A DNA stretch of 64,000 nt from contig CANUEZ040000107.1 in NCBI GenBank assembly GCA_948099385.1, positions 4,526,001-4,590,000 of the forward strand, read 5' to 3'. The stretch is from Fasciola hepatica (taxonomy: Eukaryota > Platyhelminthes > Trematoda > Plagiorchiida > Fasciolidae). The notes under the pieces were generated by a model that was not told the origin of the DNA, searched no databases, and saw nothing but the letters and a program-made list of their open reading frames with translations. Of the stretch, positions 1-11,590 are shown piece by piece (position 1 is the stretch's first letter; the number at the start of each line of letters is the position of its first letter). The translations under genes were made by a program, and so were the position numbers.

Positions 1-1195
1 GATCCTTCCGGTCCGCAACGCGGGAAGAGCTTGTCCAACCGACACTTACATTTGCCCCTCCCGTTCGTTCTCGGAGGCGTAGCAAAGGTCCAACTGGTGC
101 ATCCAGGTGCGCGTTCACGCCTGCCGGGAGACGGGTGTCGGATGCAGCGTATCGCCTCGGGAGCGCAGTACTGCCAAGATCGTCATGCGAACGAGACCTT
201 GAGGTCAGGCCCTCGCGACCCCTCAAGACTCGACCTCGTTTGGGTAAAGTCTGTGCTCCTTCCAATGCCATTCTCGGTGCTACACGTCGCCCATTTGGTC
301 CGTTGAGCCACGAGGACTCCCAATTACTGTCTGCCCCTCACCTCTGTCAGAGAGTTGAATACGGGTTTCTTGCAACCTACCTCCGCACTGTCGGCGAAAT
401 GGTAAAGCCGGAGGGGGAAAACGTTTAGCGACGATACTCTCCAGTGGCTCACATGAGACCAGCTACGCGGCTAATCTGAGGCTTCTTGATCCTTTCCCCG
501 AGTACTTTCGGCAAATTTGTGGTGGCATAATCAGCGATGAAATGTGTCCCAAATTGCTTGCGGGCTTCCCCTTTCGGATGAGCGATCGGATGTGAGGCCA
601 CTACCCAAAGCCAGGGACTCTTCTGTCGACTGGTTTCTCGCTGGGTTGTCATCTCTACTAGAGGTCCGAGAACCTCTGAAACGCATTACCGGCATCAGTA
701 GCGGAGCAGGTAGACGACACTCGGTTCAAGTGACATCTTGGCTTATGTCTGAGTGCATGTGAATGAAAGCTTCTTGGGCTTGGACCCACTGTGTTAAGTA
801 TCCTAAACGGGACGTTTTCTCCTGCCTTCTTACGAAATTCAGGCCTTAAATTAGACGGAGGCCATCAAATCCCGTGGCAAGACAAGAAGCTAATGGAGGC
901 CTGGTCTAGGTTGATTACCAGAGCGCCCTTTCTCGATAGCAGGGTAGTGAGCAATTGGAATGGTCTCTTTGGTGCAGTGACAGACTTGCAGACCGTCCGG
1001 CCCTTCGGGTGGCCCCAGATCCTAAGTGAAAGGAGATCTCTGGCAATGATTTTTGAGCCTGGTCACCTAAAGCACGAGGAACTACATCGTGGTCCGTCTA
1101 AGGTTACTCGTGATTGATGCTTCCTTTCCCTGCAGAGTAATTCAGTTTGGGCTCCAAATTTATAGCCTCCCTCGCAGGTGATGCTGAATGAGGCT
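1..1195 (+). repeat. Inverted-repeat arm A1, partner at 39289-40483
   Basis: This stretch matches the reverse complement of 39289-40483 nearly base for base; paired coordinates sum to 40484 throughout, so I see no indel between the copies. A handful of substitutions is visible, for example in the segment 560-620 and near 935. The window begins inside the arm, so its outer end is unknown. The homology stops at the ATT microsatellite near 1195. A 108-codon open frame (791-1117) exists in both copies, but the copies are too similar for that to be independent evidence of coding. The ATT tail at its right end suggests the 3' part of a retroposon in plus orientation, which is an inference. Confidence 0.85.
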
Positions 1196-1215
1196 TATTA
1201 TTATTATTATTATTA
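1195..1215. repeat. (TTA)n microsatellite
   Basis: About seven TTA units follow directly on the end of the inverted-repeat arm. ATT-type tails also end the family X copies at 30001-30016 and 39246-39270. This one is probably the 3' tail of the element that forms the arm. Confidence 0.85.
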
Positions 1216-2488
1216 CTGCCTTCTTACAGAAGCTGAACGCGAGTGAAGATTTGAAACTCCGCTTAAATCCCCTGGCGAAAAAGTGGGATTTGATCAAACT
1301 GTTGACAACTGAGTTGCTGTGCTGTGATTAGTGCGTCCTGTTTCGGTTGTTCGTGCAGGAACTGCCGTGCTCCTTGAAATCAGATTGCAAATTCCCCCTC
1401 CAAAGCAGTTCTGCAGTGGTCACCACTGCAACTGAGAACTCCGGTCAGGTCTTTCGGAGCATTTGAATGTTTCGGTATCCACAGCTTCATCCCAAGTTCT
1501 GTTTTGGAGTCTCGCAAGCCAATCAAAAGACGCGTATTGGCATCTAACAGCAAATTCTCGTGAAATGATGCTGAGGACGCAGCGTCCCCATTCCTGGCGA
1601 CCCAGGGAAGTGGTTCGATCTGAAGATTCTTTTCCTCCTTTCATCTTTACTCCTGGATTGTGCCGTTCGGGCTCCTGTCCTTCCCTTTTCTATCTTCTCA
1701 CGCAAGTGATCCTCGCATTTTCCCTTTCTTTCACTTCTGTTCTTCACATTCTTTTTCCTCTTTTCTTCTCCTCCCTCTCCTTTTGTTTTCTCAGGTCCTT
1801 TCACAGATTCTGAAAGTCCTCATATTTGCCCTTTTTCCTTTTTCCCTTTTCCTTATCCTGTCATCCTTGTTTTCCCTTATTTTGTACTTTCAATTCGCCT
1901 CATTGCACATTCTTCTGCGCTATTTTCTTTCCTACTTCATTCTAGTGGTGCTCCTAGCCTTCCAAAGCCTGCCATGATAAATACTCTTTCCCCCTTCCCT
2001 TATGGCCCGGTCAAGTTGACAGCACCAGAAGCGAGGATGGCGTTCTGCCGCCATGCGCATACTGGTTTCAAGCCTAATTGCTGATGTGTCTGTGATGTGA
2101 TCTGGTGTCCATTCTGTCTGACTCTACATCTAGTGTGCAGCATGCGACAGCATGTTAAAGGTCAGAGGAAGAACACAGAAAACCTATGGAAAACCCGGAA
2201 TCTCCACCTTATCGCCACTCCGTACTAAAACAAGGCTGAATTTGCAAACGAGATTCGGACAGAACTCATTCGTTTGAGCATTATACTGATCCGAGCCCCG
2301 TATAATCACCGCCGCAGCTCTGTGTGATTGCATCATCCCGAATGCCGCACTGGGAGTTTCGAAAAGGATGCCTTGGTACTGCTGGGCTGCTCTTATGTCT
2401 GTTTGCACACCGCGTCATTTAGGGCTCTGGTAGCAGGATGCACGAAACACAGGCACTTGCCAGTACATAGTGTTGTAATATTGGTGGT
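1216..2488. other. No gene seen; pyrimidine-rich tract
   Basis: No protein family is recognisable. Bases 1628-1965 are strongly C/T-rich on the plus strand (runs such as CCTTTCTTTCACTTCTG), which produces open frames on both strands through lack of stops rather than through coding. Confidence 0.6.
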
Positions 2489-4540
2489 ATATTTCGGAGA
2501 CGCCCAAAGCAAGCCAGGTGCATGATCAGGTTTTTACAAGCTACAAAGTTGATATACGAAATTTGCGAAAGTTTAAAACATGCATGACAAAAGTAAGATA
2601 GTTGGACTCAGAGGGGGATTAAGGTGAGATAAAGGTATGGTAAGTGTGTGCACATCATGGAAAATAGAGGTAGATTAAATGAATCCAAGGGCCAATTCAA
2701 ATGGATGCCCAGTGAATTTTGTGAGTCATGGTCAAAAGGAGAATTTGGGGGGTCCAAGGGGAGACATCCAAAAGCCGACAGATGTACATGCTAGGGGCTA
2801 CAAGTCGGTAAAAAGAACTGTGGCAACTTGGAAAGAAGAAAAGTGTGAGATGCTTTGCAAGGGTTTAGATAGTAAATAGGCACTGCTACTACGCAATAGA
2901 CGGACGGCGAATGGGGCCCAAAACTCACTGTAAAACAAGCAGCGAGCAATGCAGGAAGTAAAGGGTGGCTCAGGTGGCGAAAATGATATGGAAGGATTGG
3001 ATATGGTAGATGTGAGGTACGGTTGTAGAAAGAATGGACGCACATCATGAGGGTTAGCCGGATGATAGCATGAGAGATGGCCGGCGAAGAACCGCAGGAT
3101 GAAGAGCGAATATGTGTATATATAAAGAGGAGCAGGAGCAATGAAAAATGGAGTGCAAAATAATTCAGCGATTGGGAGAGACAGGAAGATTTAGATAGAA
3201 TGGTAAAGAATTAATTTAGAAACATCCTGGTGAATTTTCTTTACGACAGTTAAACATGGTGGATGAACGAAGGGAGAGAAAATGCTTTGGAAATATAGAA
3301 GTGACAACGGTTGTGGAGGGCAGTTTGCACAAGGCGGTAGATGAAGGAAATGATCGAAGATAACAGATGAAGATGGATCTTACAATCTGAAAACTGAAGA
3401 TGACGTGTGGTGACAGTCGAGAGTGAGAGAAGCCTTAATAAGTGGACTTACATTATTCGGCGGAAAGATGTGGCGATGAAAATGGCTGGAGAGGGCAGAA
3501 CAAATATAGGTACGAAGTGAAGAAAGGTACGTGGGAGGTGAGACTGTCTGTGGTTCATATATGCAGCCACTGTGTCGACGAACAGTGTAGGAGAGAAATA
3601 AGCAAAAGAAGCACCAGAGGAGTCGGATTGGGGCCTATCAAACGGATTGATACTGTACGTGAAAACCATGACATAACAAAGATTTTACACTGAGTGGAAC
3701 GCGAAAAAGCAGAACAACCTGGAAGGCACAAAGAAAATTCCTGTGGCGAGCAATGTGCGGAACGGGAGATGAGGGCACCTACCGAAGAGACACTGGTGAG
3801 ACACAACCAAGATCGTTTAACTACGGTTGAAACACCAAGACCTCTGAGGAGGAAGGAGCATTAGGACTGGTAAGCCTGTGATAGAACATAAGGTGCGAGA
3901 AATGAGTGCGATTAAGGGTGAGGGCAAAAGAGCTGGGGAGCTGCATGCCTGCAGGAAGTGGTACAAGTGGACGGAGCCTGGAGAAGGCTAATAGGGGGCA
4001 CTGCTTAATGGAAAGATCCGCAGAGAAATACCGCAGTCAAGCAAGAAAAATATAGTGGTGGTGAACAGGTAACAAGTGTGAAGTTTGTAAGTGGTAGTTC
4101 GGAAAGAGGGGTTTGCCCTGGATGCTTGTGGGACTGGTGCGAAATGGCACTGAGCATGAGAATGGAGAAGGAGGGAGGATTCGACGAAACCGTGGGCAAT
4201 GAGGTATAAGAACGCAATCAATGAGCTTTACGAGCGTAGGGTGATACCAAGTGAACAGAGGTTAAGAACCGGCAATAACGACTTGGGTGAGGGAAAAATA
4301 TTGACTGGAGTCTGCAGGGTAAAGTGGGCGGGATGATACTGATATGCAATGAGAGGTGACTTGGTGATATTCGATATGAGCAAGGACAGAATGGGTAAGT
4401 GTGCTTACCGTGGTGGACCGACAAAAGTGGACAGTGATAAAAGAGGTGACAAAAACCAATAGCGGGTGAACCGTGGCGGAGAGAGGATGGTGGAGTCGTG
4501 CGAGCTGCATCCGACGGCATTGGGTGCGGTAGACCGACCA
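2489..4540 (-). mobile_element. Family X retroposon-like repeat, copy 1
   Basis: Read on the minus strand, the element ends at 2489-2528 with the same terminal block as copies 2 and 3: GATCATGC, a short loop, then GGGCGTCTCCGAAATA. Upstream on the minus strand the block around 2540-2580 matches the bases just before the 3' end of copy 3. The block 2880-3110 matches 38620-38830, including TTCTTCGCCGGCCA and the segment around the Met-Cys-Val frame. The ATT tail is decayed here. The far (5') limit is uncertain; the strand keeps the same A/G-rich character up to about 4540. No reverse-transcriptase or endonuclease motif is visible, so the element may be a non-autonomous retroposon or the untranslated 3' part of a LINE. 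Confidence 0.5.
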
Positions 4541-5899
4541 GATTTAGAGCTTGTGATCCAAAACCGGTGCAGTGGGTGGGGCTGACCTTGTGCTAGACAC
4601 CTAGCCTGAAAAACACTTTGTGAAGTGAACACAGGAGGTGTAATCCACCAGCCTATTGCGCTTGCACATCGTTGCACGTGGCCTGCTCGCCAGATGTGGG
4701 CCGGCCGCAGCCGTGGATCTGACCGCACCCCGCAACTTTGGGAATGGCACGACTGATCATTGATGAATGTTCAAGGGCCACCGTAACCATGATAAAGGTG
4801 TGTGATCCAGGATCAATTGTCCAGGTTGTGAGACCATGGACGGCAGAGCCAACGGGAACAACGAGTGGTAGACGGCCATATGGCGATAATATCCAGGTAC
4901 ATTTGCCAGCGAGATGTTCATTACAGAGCCAGAAGTTGACGGTCATCAAGGATCAATACTTGCGCCCGCACATAGTCGTAGACGTCCCGCATATCCGACG
5001 TGCACCAGCCAAAGCAGTGAACTTGATCACGTCAGGCACCGTTGGGATAAGGACGAGCTGTAGCAATGCTTCCAGCAGAGTGGACGACGATCTAGTAGCT
5101 GTGTTGCGGGAGGTCCAGAAATCCAATCCAGTAGGACGGAAATCGGGTGAGGTACAAATATCAAACCGTGTCAACGGTCCAACTTTTATGACCGGTAATA
5201 GAAATGCACCGAGTTGATGCCCACGGGATAGGATAGGCAAAATTTTCCTTCGTCAGTAGGTCCTAAGTTAAAAGTGGAAAGTTTCTGCAGTATGGCATTT
5301 GTGCCAGCTGTGGATTTGAGGAGAGATGTAACAACAATGTTGTGGAAGAACCTGAGTGGAAGATAGAACCAGCAGAGGGAGTTCTAGGCTATTGTTAGGA
5401 CAAAGGCTAGGTCTTGGGGTTGGATGACAAACCTAGAAAGAGTTTGCGGGGACCTGGTGTCAGACAATCTCGAGTCTTAACGTAAACTAGTAATGAGACA
5501 AAAATCAAGAGTGAGAAAATCTTGGTGCGAGTAGATATGCGAAAATTAAATAGGGGTGCCTTGGAGCAGAGAGCAACGATGAGGGACAGGTATAAGCCGA
5601 ATGGTGGGGGCAGGGATTAGAGACGGAGAAAAACTGGCAGAAGCTGGTGGGGTTATAGAGAGAACCTGTATAGGGACGGAATCGGGAGGTTCAGGATTTG
5701 GCAGGGCACTAGAGATTTCTTGGAAAAGAGATGCATATAGAATGAGGTTTAAAAGATTAGCTAGAAGTCAGGTCCTGTTTCAAAAGCTCCAGTCTCAGAA
5801 GTGTCGGTGTCACCTAACATCAGGGCATTTTCATCGGTGAGGTAATATGCTATTGATGTGTTGAAGTGGATGGGAAAACAACTCGACGAACCTCAATGG
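4541..5899. other. No recognised gene
   Basis: A 159-codon open frame runs on the plus strand at 4738-5217, with antisense open frames across the same DNA. None shows a domain or motif I can name, and base composition does not favour one frame. The block 4640-5250 has a higher GC content than the A/G-rich DNA on either side, so it may be a separate decayed insertion. Confidence 0.4.
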
Positions 5900-6903
5900 G
5901 AAGTTTATTGCAAAGTCTGGAATATTTCGGCAGAAAGAAACCAAATCTCATAGATAGCCTAGCATTTGGAATAACAAGACGCAAGTCTCCGTGACAGAGG
6001 AGGTAGTGAGTAGTCGACTGGACGCATAGGGTCCGTGGAAGAAAATGCCAGGCGATGAATAAGCCTATGGAGGAAGGATAGGTTACGTCTCATACGGTGT
6101 AGCCAAAAAGGTTCACCGTGAAGGATGGCACAGGGCTCCTTATAGTTAAGTATGGTAAAAGAATGAAGCAGCTGTCTCGCGAATGGGCGTTGTATATTCT
6201 CTGAAGTTTTTCGGTCGGTTTGGAGAGTGGTAATGAAGAAGACAAGGCAGTATTCTAGGTAGGGCCGGGCGTGGTACATATACAACAGAAAATTTTGTCG
6301 CGCACGACTGGGAATCTAAATAGAAATCCCAAGGACTTATATGCCTTGGCAGCTTGGAAAGGTGATTGTCCCCAGAAGTTCAAGGTGCACGAGTAGTGCA
6401 ACCCAAGATCTAGTACTGTCGGGTTGTGGATAGTAAGGAGTCATGTATAAGAAAAGAGTTCGAAGGGACATGATAGGGTAGGGCCACGAAAGTGCATTTC
6501 TCAGCAGAGAATTCATTTTTTCAGGAGTAAAGCCATTGTTTTAGGCTTTTCAGGCGGCGCTGTACACCGGGAAACGCGTCATTAAGTCTCTGGGGTGGGA
6601 ATTCATATACAATTTTTATGCTATCCACAGCTGGGAACGGAGTACAGTGACGTATTGTAGAAAAAACACCAGTAAAGTACAGTAAGAATAGAAGTGGCCC
6701 TGTTACGCATCCCTGAACGATGTCACTGGCAACGAAGAAGGTTGCGAGAGATGGTTATCGGCTGAACAACTTGGTTGCGGTGGGAAATATGGGGAGAAGA
6801 ACCAGTTGAGAAAAGGAGGTTTGAGTCCAAAGGCTTCGAGCGTGTTCAAGGGCCGCTGGTGAGAAACACCTTCAGGCGCATTACTGATTTCCAAAAAGAC
6901 GAC
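5900..6903 (-). pseudogene. LINE ORF2 remnant, reverse transcriptase 3' half (L1)
   Basis: Minus-strand translation, switching frame several times, gives a CR1/jockey-like reverse transcriptase. From 6903 downward come motif A (FLEISNAPEGVSHQ, a decayed form of the usual D-x-SKAFD), the thumb-proximal segment LEAFGLKPPFLNWFF, a decayed TSG-PQG block, and the C-terminal segment at 5959-6285 with HARPYLEYCLVFF and SENIQRPFARQLL. The last segment aligns with the tail of the reverse transcriptase at 26181-27266 in this window. The other half of the same element continues at 9324-11000 beyond an inserted DNA transposon. It is dead: motif A has lost its aspartates and several stops are present. Confidence 0.75.
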
Positions 6904-8747
6904 AATTGTCGGGAAGGGTTCTCTCACGCAAACGCCGATACAGTTGCTGAGCGGAATTTCGGGGACCTCGAATGAAGAATTTCAGTGTCCGTAAAAAGGA
7001 CTCAAAAGGGAAACAGGAGAAAGAGTCTAAAGTGCCATGACGAAGCACGTCTGCTGGTAAATGAATAACGGCGTGAACATTGTACACGACGTTAGAGATA
7101 CCATAAAGGGAACTCGTTCTTTGTACAAATATACGCAGGATGGTTTCTGCGAAAGAGTTACAAGTTTTGTGCAAAAAGGGGTGGCACAGTATGTAAATGG
7201 CAACAAACAATAACATGAAGTGATCATACGCATCATCCGACAACAATCCTTTCAGACAAACCGGCCCCAAATACAAAAGAAACATGCGAAATTCGGTGGC
7301 CTTCCATCGTTCAACATTATGTATATGTCGACAGAGTCGCTGAAAGTCACACGGAGTGTCTGGATGTGACAAAAGTATACGGCTTCCAAGTTCTTCAGTA
7401 GCAGCTTTGTCCAAGCGGCCAAATGCATCACGCGGACCAAACAACCACAAATCAATCAACCTCTTCATCACACCCAAGAAAACAAGGTGCATGTAATCCA
7501 GTGGAAATTGTTTAACCATGTAAATAGGGAGGGAAAGAAAAGGACTCACACCAACATGATGTTTGTGGTGTCGACGTGATCGAAAAGCCTCGTCGTCACG
7601 TAACTTGCATTTGACACGGGGGAAAGTCATCCTTTTGTCGCAGTGAAATCCACGCTGGATGCATTTATCACAGCCAAAGTAGCCAGTAGGACCTTTCACT
7701 TGTCTAATAAAGGCCCGTGCCGGAGTATCACAGATTATAGATGACAGGCGACACTTCACAGACCTCTCACCAAGCTTGAGGCCTTCTGTCAACAAATGGT
7801 TTACTTCTCTGACAGTTGCACCCACATAAGATGACACCTCTGATGGTTTCCCACGACCGCAGTAAAAACCGGCGGTAAGTACGGGCAAGCAATAAGGCTT
7901 CACCACCCTGGCAAGGACAGGCCACAGCTGCAGGTCTGACGAACGAAACACAGAAGTACCGTCACAGTTTAACTGGAGGAAGACTTCGTCCGGTACAGCG
8001 GTGATGTTATTCAACTGCATCTGCAAGCCCTCGGTTAAACCCATGTGTACATATTCGCCGTTTTCCAATGTCGTGGTTGGACATTCCCGTGGCGTGCGCA
8101 ACAATGTCCTTGGGTCCCGACGTATGTTTGGTATATGTTTGCCTATAGCCTCCAGTATACCCTTCTGTTGCACCAGCGTCAGTCGATATCGAATGAAAGC
8201 CTTCGATAGTGAGTTAAGCAGCGAACCGCTCTCCTCTTCAAACTGTGATGCACGTCGTAGACTAGCCAAAGAAGTAACTAATACGAAAATCAGCATAGAA
8301 TTAGGGTTTACCTGACACAGTCGGCCTTTCTTCAGGTGTACCTTCAGCTTCACAAACTGTCTGAGCCGCAGAAACTGTTTCATTCGGTGTAACATAATTC
8401 AACGGAGTAATTTACCCATCATTGTTGGTTGTGATGTGGAAGCACACGGCAGACCGCGTTCACCTCTTGCAATAGCACACCCCTCTTCCACACGGTACAC
8501 GTCCTCGGAACCCACAGCGCTGCATTCACCTGCAACTCCTAAAGGTGTTGAATCGGAACGGTAAGTAATATTGCCACTGAATAACCTCACCTTGCAAAAC
8601 CCACTTAGGGCAACCATGCCGATGTTCCCATAGGGTGGCTTCATCACAAAGAGCACACATCAGTGAGCTAAGTTCTTTCTTTTTCAGATAATATCTCTTT
8701 TGTTTCAACATATCGGCCATTGTCCGTCAATAATACGTAACAAGGTC
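6904..8747 (-). pseudogene. Tnp2-like (EnSpm/CACTA-related) transposase, C-terminus missing
   Basis: A 504-codon minus-strand frame (6881-8395) carries the core. In order: LNCDGTSVFRSSDLQLWP, whose Asp is a likely catalytic residue; a zinc-like GCDKCIQRGFHCD; FPLDYMHLVFLGVMKRLIDLW; and HAVIHLPADVLRHG followed by SCFPFESFLRTLK, whose Glu is the likely last acidic residue. These are hallmarks of Tnp2-type transposase-like proteins known in cnidarians and insects. The gene appears spliced: exons about 8416-8747, 8312-8374 and 6904-8277, with introns of 41 nt (8375-8415) and 34 nt (8278-8311), each GT...AG. The small middle exon reads in the same frame in both copies (TVSAA-x-TVCE). The first exon has frameshifts near 8660. 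The DNA-cleaving core is intact, but the gene lacks the last ~150 residues present in copy 2. Confidence 0.7.
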
Positions 8748-9323
8748 CTAAAATGCACTTAGTTGTTAACCAATAGTAATAAAACGGCAGCATAGCATAA
8801 CTGAAAAACATACTGCAGATGTCACACGATATCAAAGCACTCAATACGAACACCTCGAAGCTTCATGAATTTTACAAAACTACTTGGGTATCATCAGAGT
8901 TACACGAAAAATACTTCATCATGTTCTCATCATGCTCTAAGTACAATTAGAGCACAATATTGCAGTTTTTACTATTCAGCTTATCATTTAATAATTGGTA
9001 AATGATAACCTGATATGTCACTAACACTTTACAGCCACCACGGGTCATCAGCACCCAAAGGAAAAGAAGCGCACCGCTCACCTTAGCGAACAAAGCAGGA
9101 CCAAAATGGCTGCCGCCGGGAAAATACCAGTCAGTTAAAACAATTGGCACTGCATTTGTAACGCAATCAACGGGAACAAATAACCATGAAAATAGGACAT
9201 TGGTTATCTATACAGCGAATTAGTACGAACTACGTCATTCTTTTCTTGAAATTTCAGTGATTTCTCTGCCCATCGGTTACCGGCACGTTACCGGAATTCG
9301 GTGGTGGGCAATGTGCCACTAGG
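8748..9323 (-). promoter_or_regulatory. 5' non-coding end of transposon copy 1
   Basis: This region lies between the conserved splice acceptor TTTTAG at 8748-8753 and the terminal repeat. It matches 37663-38247 of copy 2, including the block 9040-9075. No coding frame is shared by both copies, so it is probably leader, upstream exon(s) and promoter. No TATA element was assigned. Confidence 0.45.
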
Positions 9324-11000
9324 AAATAAGGCATCTCTCCTCGTCTGTGGCGGCGGTAACCACGTTGAAAAGGTCAAGCCGAGAGGCTTTAAAAGAATGA
9401 GTTTTAAGAAAACCAGGTTGGCCTTCATGTATTAAGTTACTGGAGGATAAATATTCAGAGAATAGCTTTTTAACTGAACGCTCAAGTAGTCCAGAAACTA
9501 AAAGAGTGTCACTATTCGGTCAGTAATTCAAGGGTTCATACAGAGGACTCTTCTTATGGTGAGGAATAATGTCAGAGGTATTCCTGTGTGACGGGAAAAT
9601 TCCAAATTTCAGGGATAAGTTGAGGATATGCAAAAACAAATTGCAACATCAGGCCCGCAAAACCGAAGAATTGTGGGCACGATTTAACCGAAATATAGGC
9701 AGAATGAGGGCTTTTCGCTTAAGAATATATCGGACGCTTCACTGAGCCTAAGTTCTATATCGGGATAAGTGGATGCGGTAAAGGGAGCTAATGAAGTGTG
9801 AGCAGTTCCATAGTCAGTAGTCATAGGAGAAGAGAAGACCGAGTTTAAAGCCTGGGCGATCGCATCGGGATTGTTGACCTGTGTGCCATTTGGTAACTGC
9901 AGGTATGAAATACCTGGACGATAGTGTGTTTCTGCTCTTGAGTATACGTGGAATCTGGAGTATCTTATCCGGCCGGCGAAGGGAAGAAGCTTGCGCGTGC
10001 TTCTCGACCATGGCCTAGAAATATACCATCATTATTATTAATAGCATTAGAGTGCCCACGCTGGAGGATGAGGACAGAAAAGTCATGAGACTTTCTGTAC
10101 GATGCTAGGACCATTATGTATTGTATTAGCAAAAACGTGAGGGCATCAGACCAGCTTCTGTGGGTTTGGTAGGTAATGATCTGGCTTACACGTTGAAGAA
10201 GTTTGGAATATAACAGATTTGCTGAAAGCCGGGGTTCATGAGTCAAGCAGTAGTCACCCCCACTTGATGGAGCGAATTCTTTCGGCCAGTCGCTGCCATT
10301 CGTAATGACAAAACGGAGAGTCGAGCGGGCCACTTATGTTGCTATAAATAAGAGCACTGAAATTACTCTTCCAGGGATGTGGTTAAGTTAGTTTTCACGT
10401 TAGACAAGCCCAAGGAAGAAATTACATCCAGTGTGTTACGCTTCTTGTTCAGGGTTGGATCATGTTGATTCCAGAATCCTACCCGAATGCAGGGGAAGAT
10501 ACTTATCAAAAGGTACCTGAAAGGTGAGCGTTTGCCACTTGATATCCGGTGCAGTAAAGTCACCAGCGATCAGCTTAGCTCTGAGGGGTATTTAGGGCAG
10601 GCGGTTGAAAGCATGAATGATGGCACGAAGTCAGAGTGTATGCACACAGCCAACCCAGAGGCGTGTGTGAGCAAGGTAAACGTCAATTCGTGAAGAGTTA
10701 TGTACCGCATCTAGGATGGGGTCATCGTAATAGATCGCATTAAAAGCTCACTTATTGTAGAGTAAGCATCCACCACCCAGGCGACACCTGCTTCTACTAA
10801 ATATCTGATGGCCAATTAAAGAGATCCGGGCGGGTGGGTGGAACTAGTTAGTGAAGTCCCAGTGATGAAGACAAAATCAGGGCCACCCAGGAGTACGAGG
10901 TGTCGTGACAAGTCAAATTTTGTTAGTGGGGGAACCGGATTTTCATGGGACGACAGTGCAGTATATAGGCTGAAGCTCCCTGGGTGGGGGAGGATTGTGT
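9324..11000 (-). pseudogene. LINE ORF2 remnant, endonuclease and linker (L1, 5' half)
   Basis: This is the upstream half of the LINE cut by transposon copy 1. Minus-strand translation near 9330-9510 gives the start of the reverse transcriptase (QPGFLKTHSFKASRLDLF, then ATDEERCLI), which runs directly into motif A at 6903. Bases 9814-10330 are the endonuclease-RT linker. Bases 10363-10980 give an exonuclease-endonuclease-phosphatase (EEP) domain: LGGGCLLYN and a DPILDAVHNSSRIDVYLAHTRL stretch, then DVISSLGLSNV near the domain end. Many stops and shifts break the frame. Family: CR1/jockey-like non-LTR retrotransposon. Confidence 0.6.
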
Positions 11001-11049
11001 GTCCATCTTGGGATGTTCGTGGGTAGCAGGGATCGTAGTAAGCTGACGG

Positions 11050-11430
11050 GCAGTTGGGCAGCGTTGCCGGCCCTCAGTCTTGGACCTTTCTGTGCCAGCT
11101 CTGCGGAGGGACTGAGCGACAATGAATTTGAAGCCAAGGGGTACGAGGTACGATTCGGGTGCCCCTGAGTGATTCGGATAGCTCTCAGGATTACTAGGTT
11201 TCCCTTGACAGTGCGCACTCCTAGCCGCATAAATTAAAGGCATGGAGTCCGTCGGAACAAGGTATGCCCAGCAGGCCCCACATGCTTTTCACGGCTCTCC
11301 TTTGAACCTTCGCTATTGTGTGTTTGCCTCTTATCGGCTCTGGTGGGCGTGCCCGGAAGTTTATCTCCAGGTGCGACCTAATGAGTGTGGAAGGACCCTG
11401 GGAAGTAAATCGGGAGCGAATCTATCCAGA
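11050..11430 (-). pseudogene. LINE reverse transcriptase C-terminal fragment (L2)
   Basis: Minus-strand frames give HTIAKVQRRAVKSMWGLLG followed by VRTVKGNLVILRAIRI. These correspond to the 'LE-VQRRATK-v-GL' and 'RRLRGDLI' blocks that end CR1-type ORF2 proteins. The fragment abuts the 5' region of the L1 endonuclease, so one LINE remnant lies directly upstream of another. Stops and shifts are present. Confidence 0.5.
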
Positions 11431-11590
11431 AGTCACCGTAGCCGATTTGGTCTGAGCATCACTCTGTGACCTTGGACGTTACAGTTGGCTGAATTAGGTT
11501 AACTGCCCGAGAAGATTGGGGCTATATCCTTCCTCTGCGTCACCTTTGCAGCTTGTCAACCCTCTGCAAGTAATAGTTGGCCCGAATTCT

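Larger units (their letters stand above)
6904..9323 (-). mobile_element. Tnp2-like DNA transposon, copy 1, 3'-truncated
   Basis: This segment is colinear with 35830-38246 of copy 2 and sits inside a LINE reverse transcriptase. Its high-coordinate end (5' end on the minus strand) keeps GCCACTAGG at 9315-9323, matching nine of the ten bases of the terminal repeat of copy 2. The low-coordinate end has no such terminus. Homology to copy 2 stops within the transposase gene near 6903, at the codons for LPDN, and the DUF4806-like gene of copy 2 is absent. So this is a 5' fragment, not an internally deleted element. Confidence 0.75.

Noticed and set aside
791..1117. 108-codon frame present in both copies of the 1.2 kb inverted repeat
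   Set aside because: The two copies are almost identical, so conservation of the frame is uninformative, and no domain is recognised.
1463..1977. Open frames of 86-116 codons on both strands
   Set aside because: They lie in a polypyrimidine tract that lacks stop codons by composition; no domain is visible.
4738..5217. 159-codon plus-strand frame as a host gene
   Set aside because: There is no domain, the antisense strand is equally open, and the surrounding DNA is repeat.
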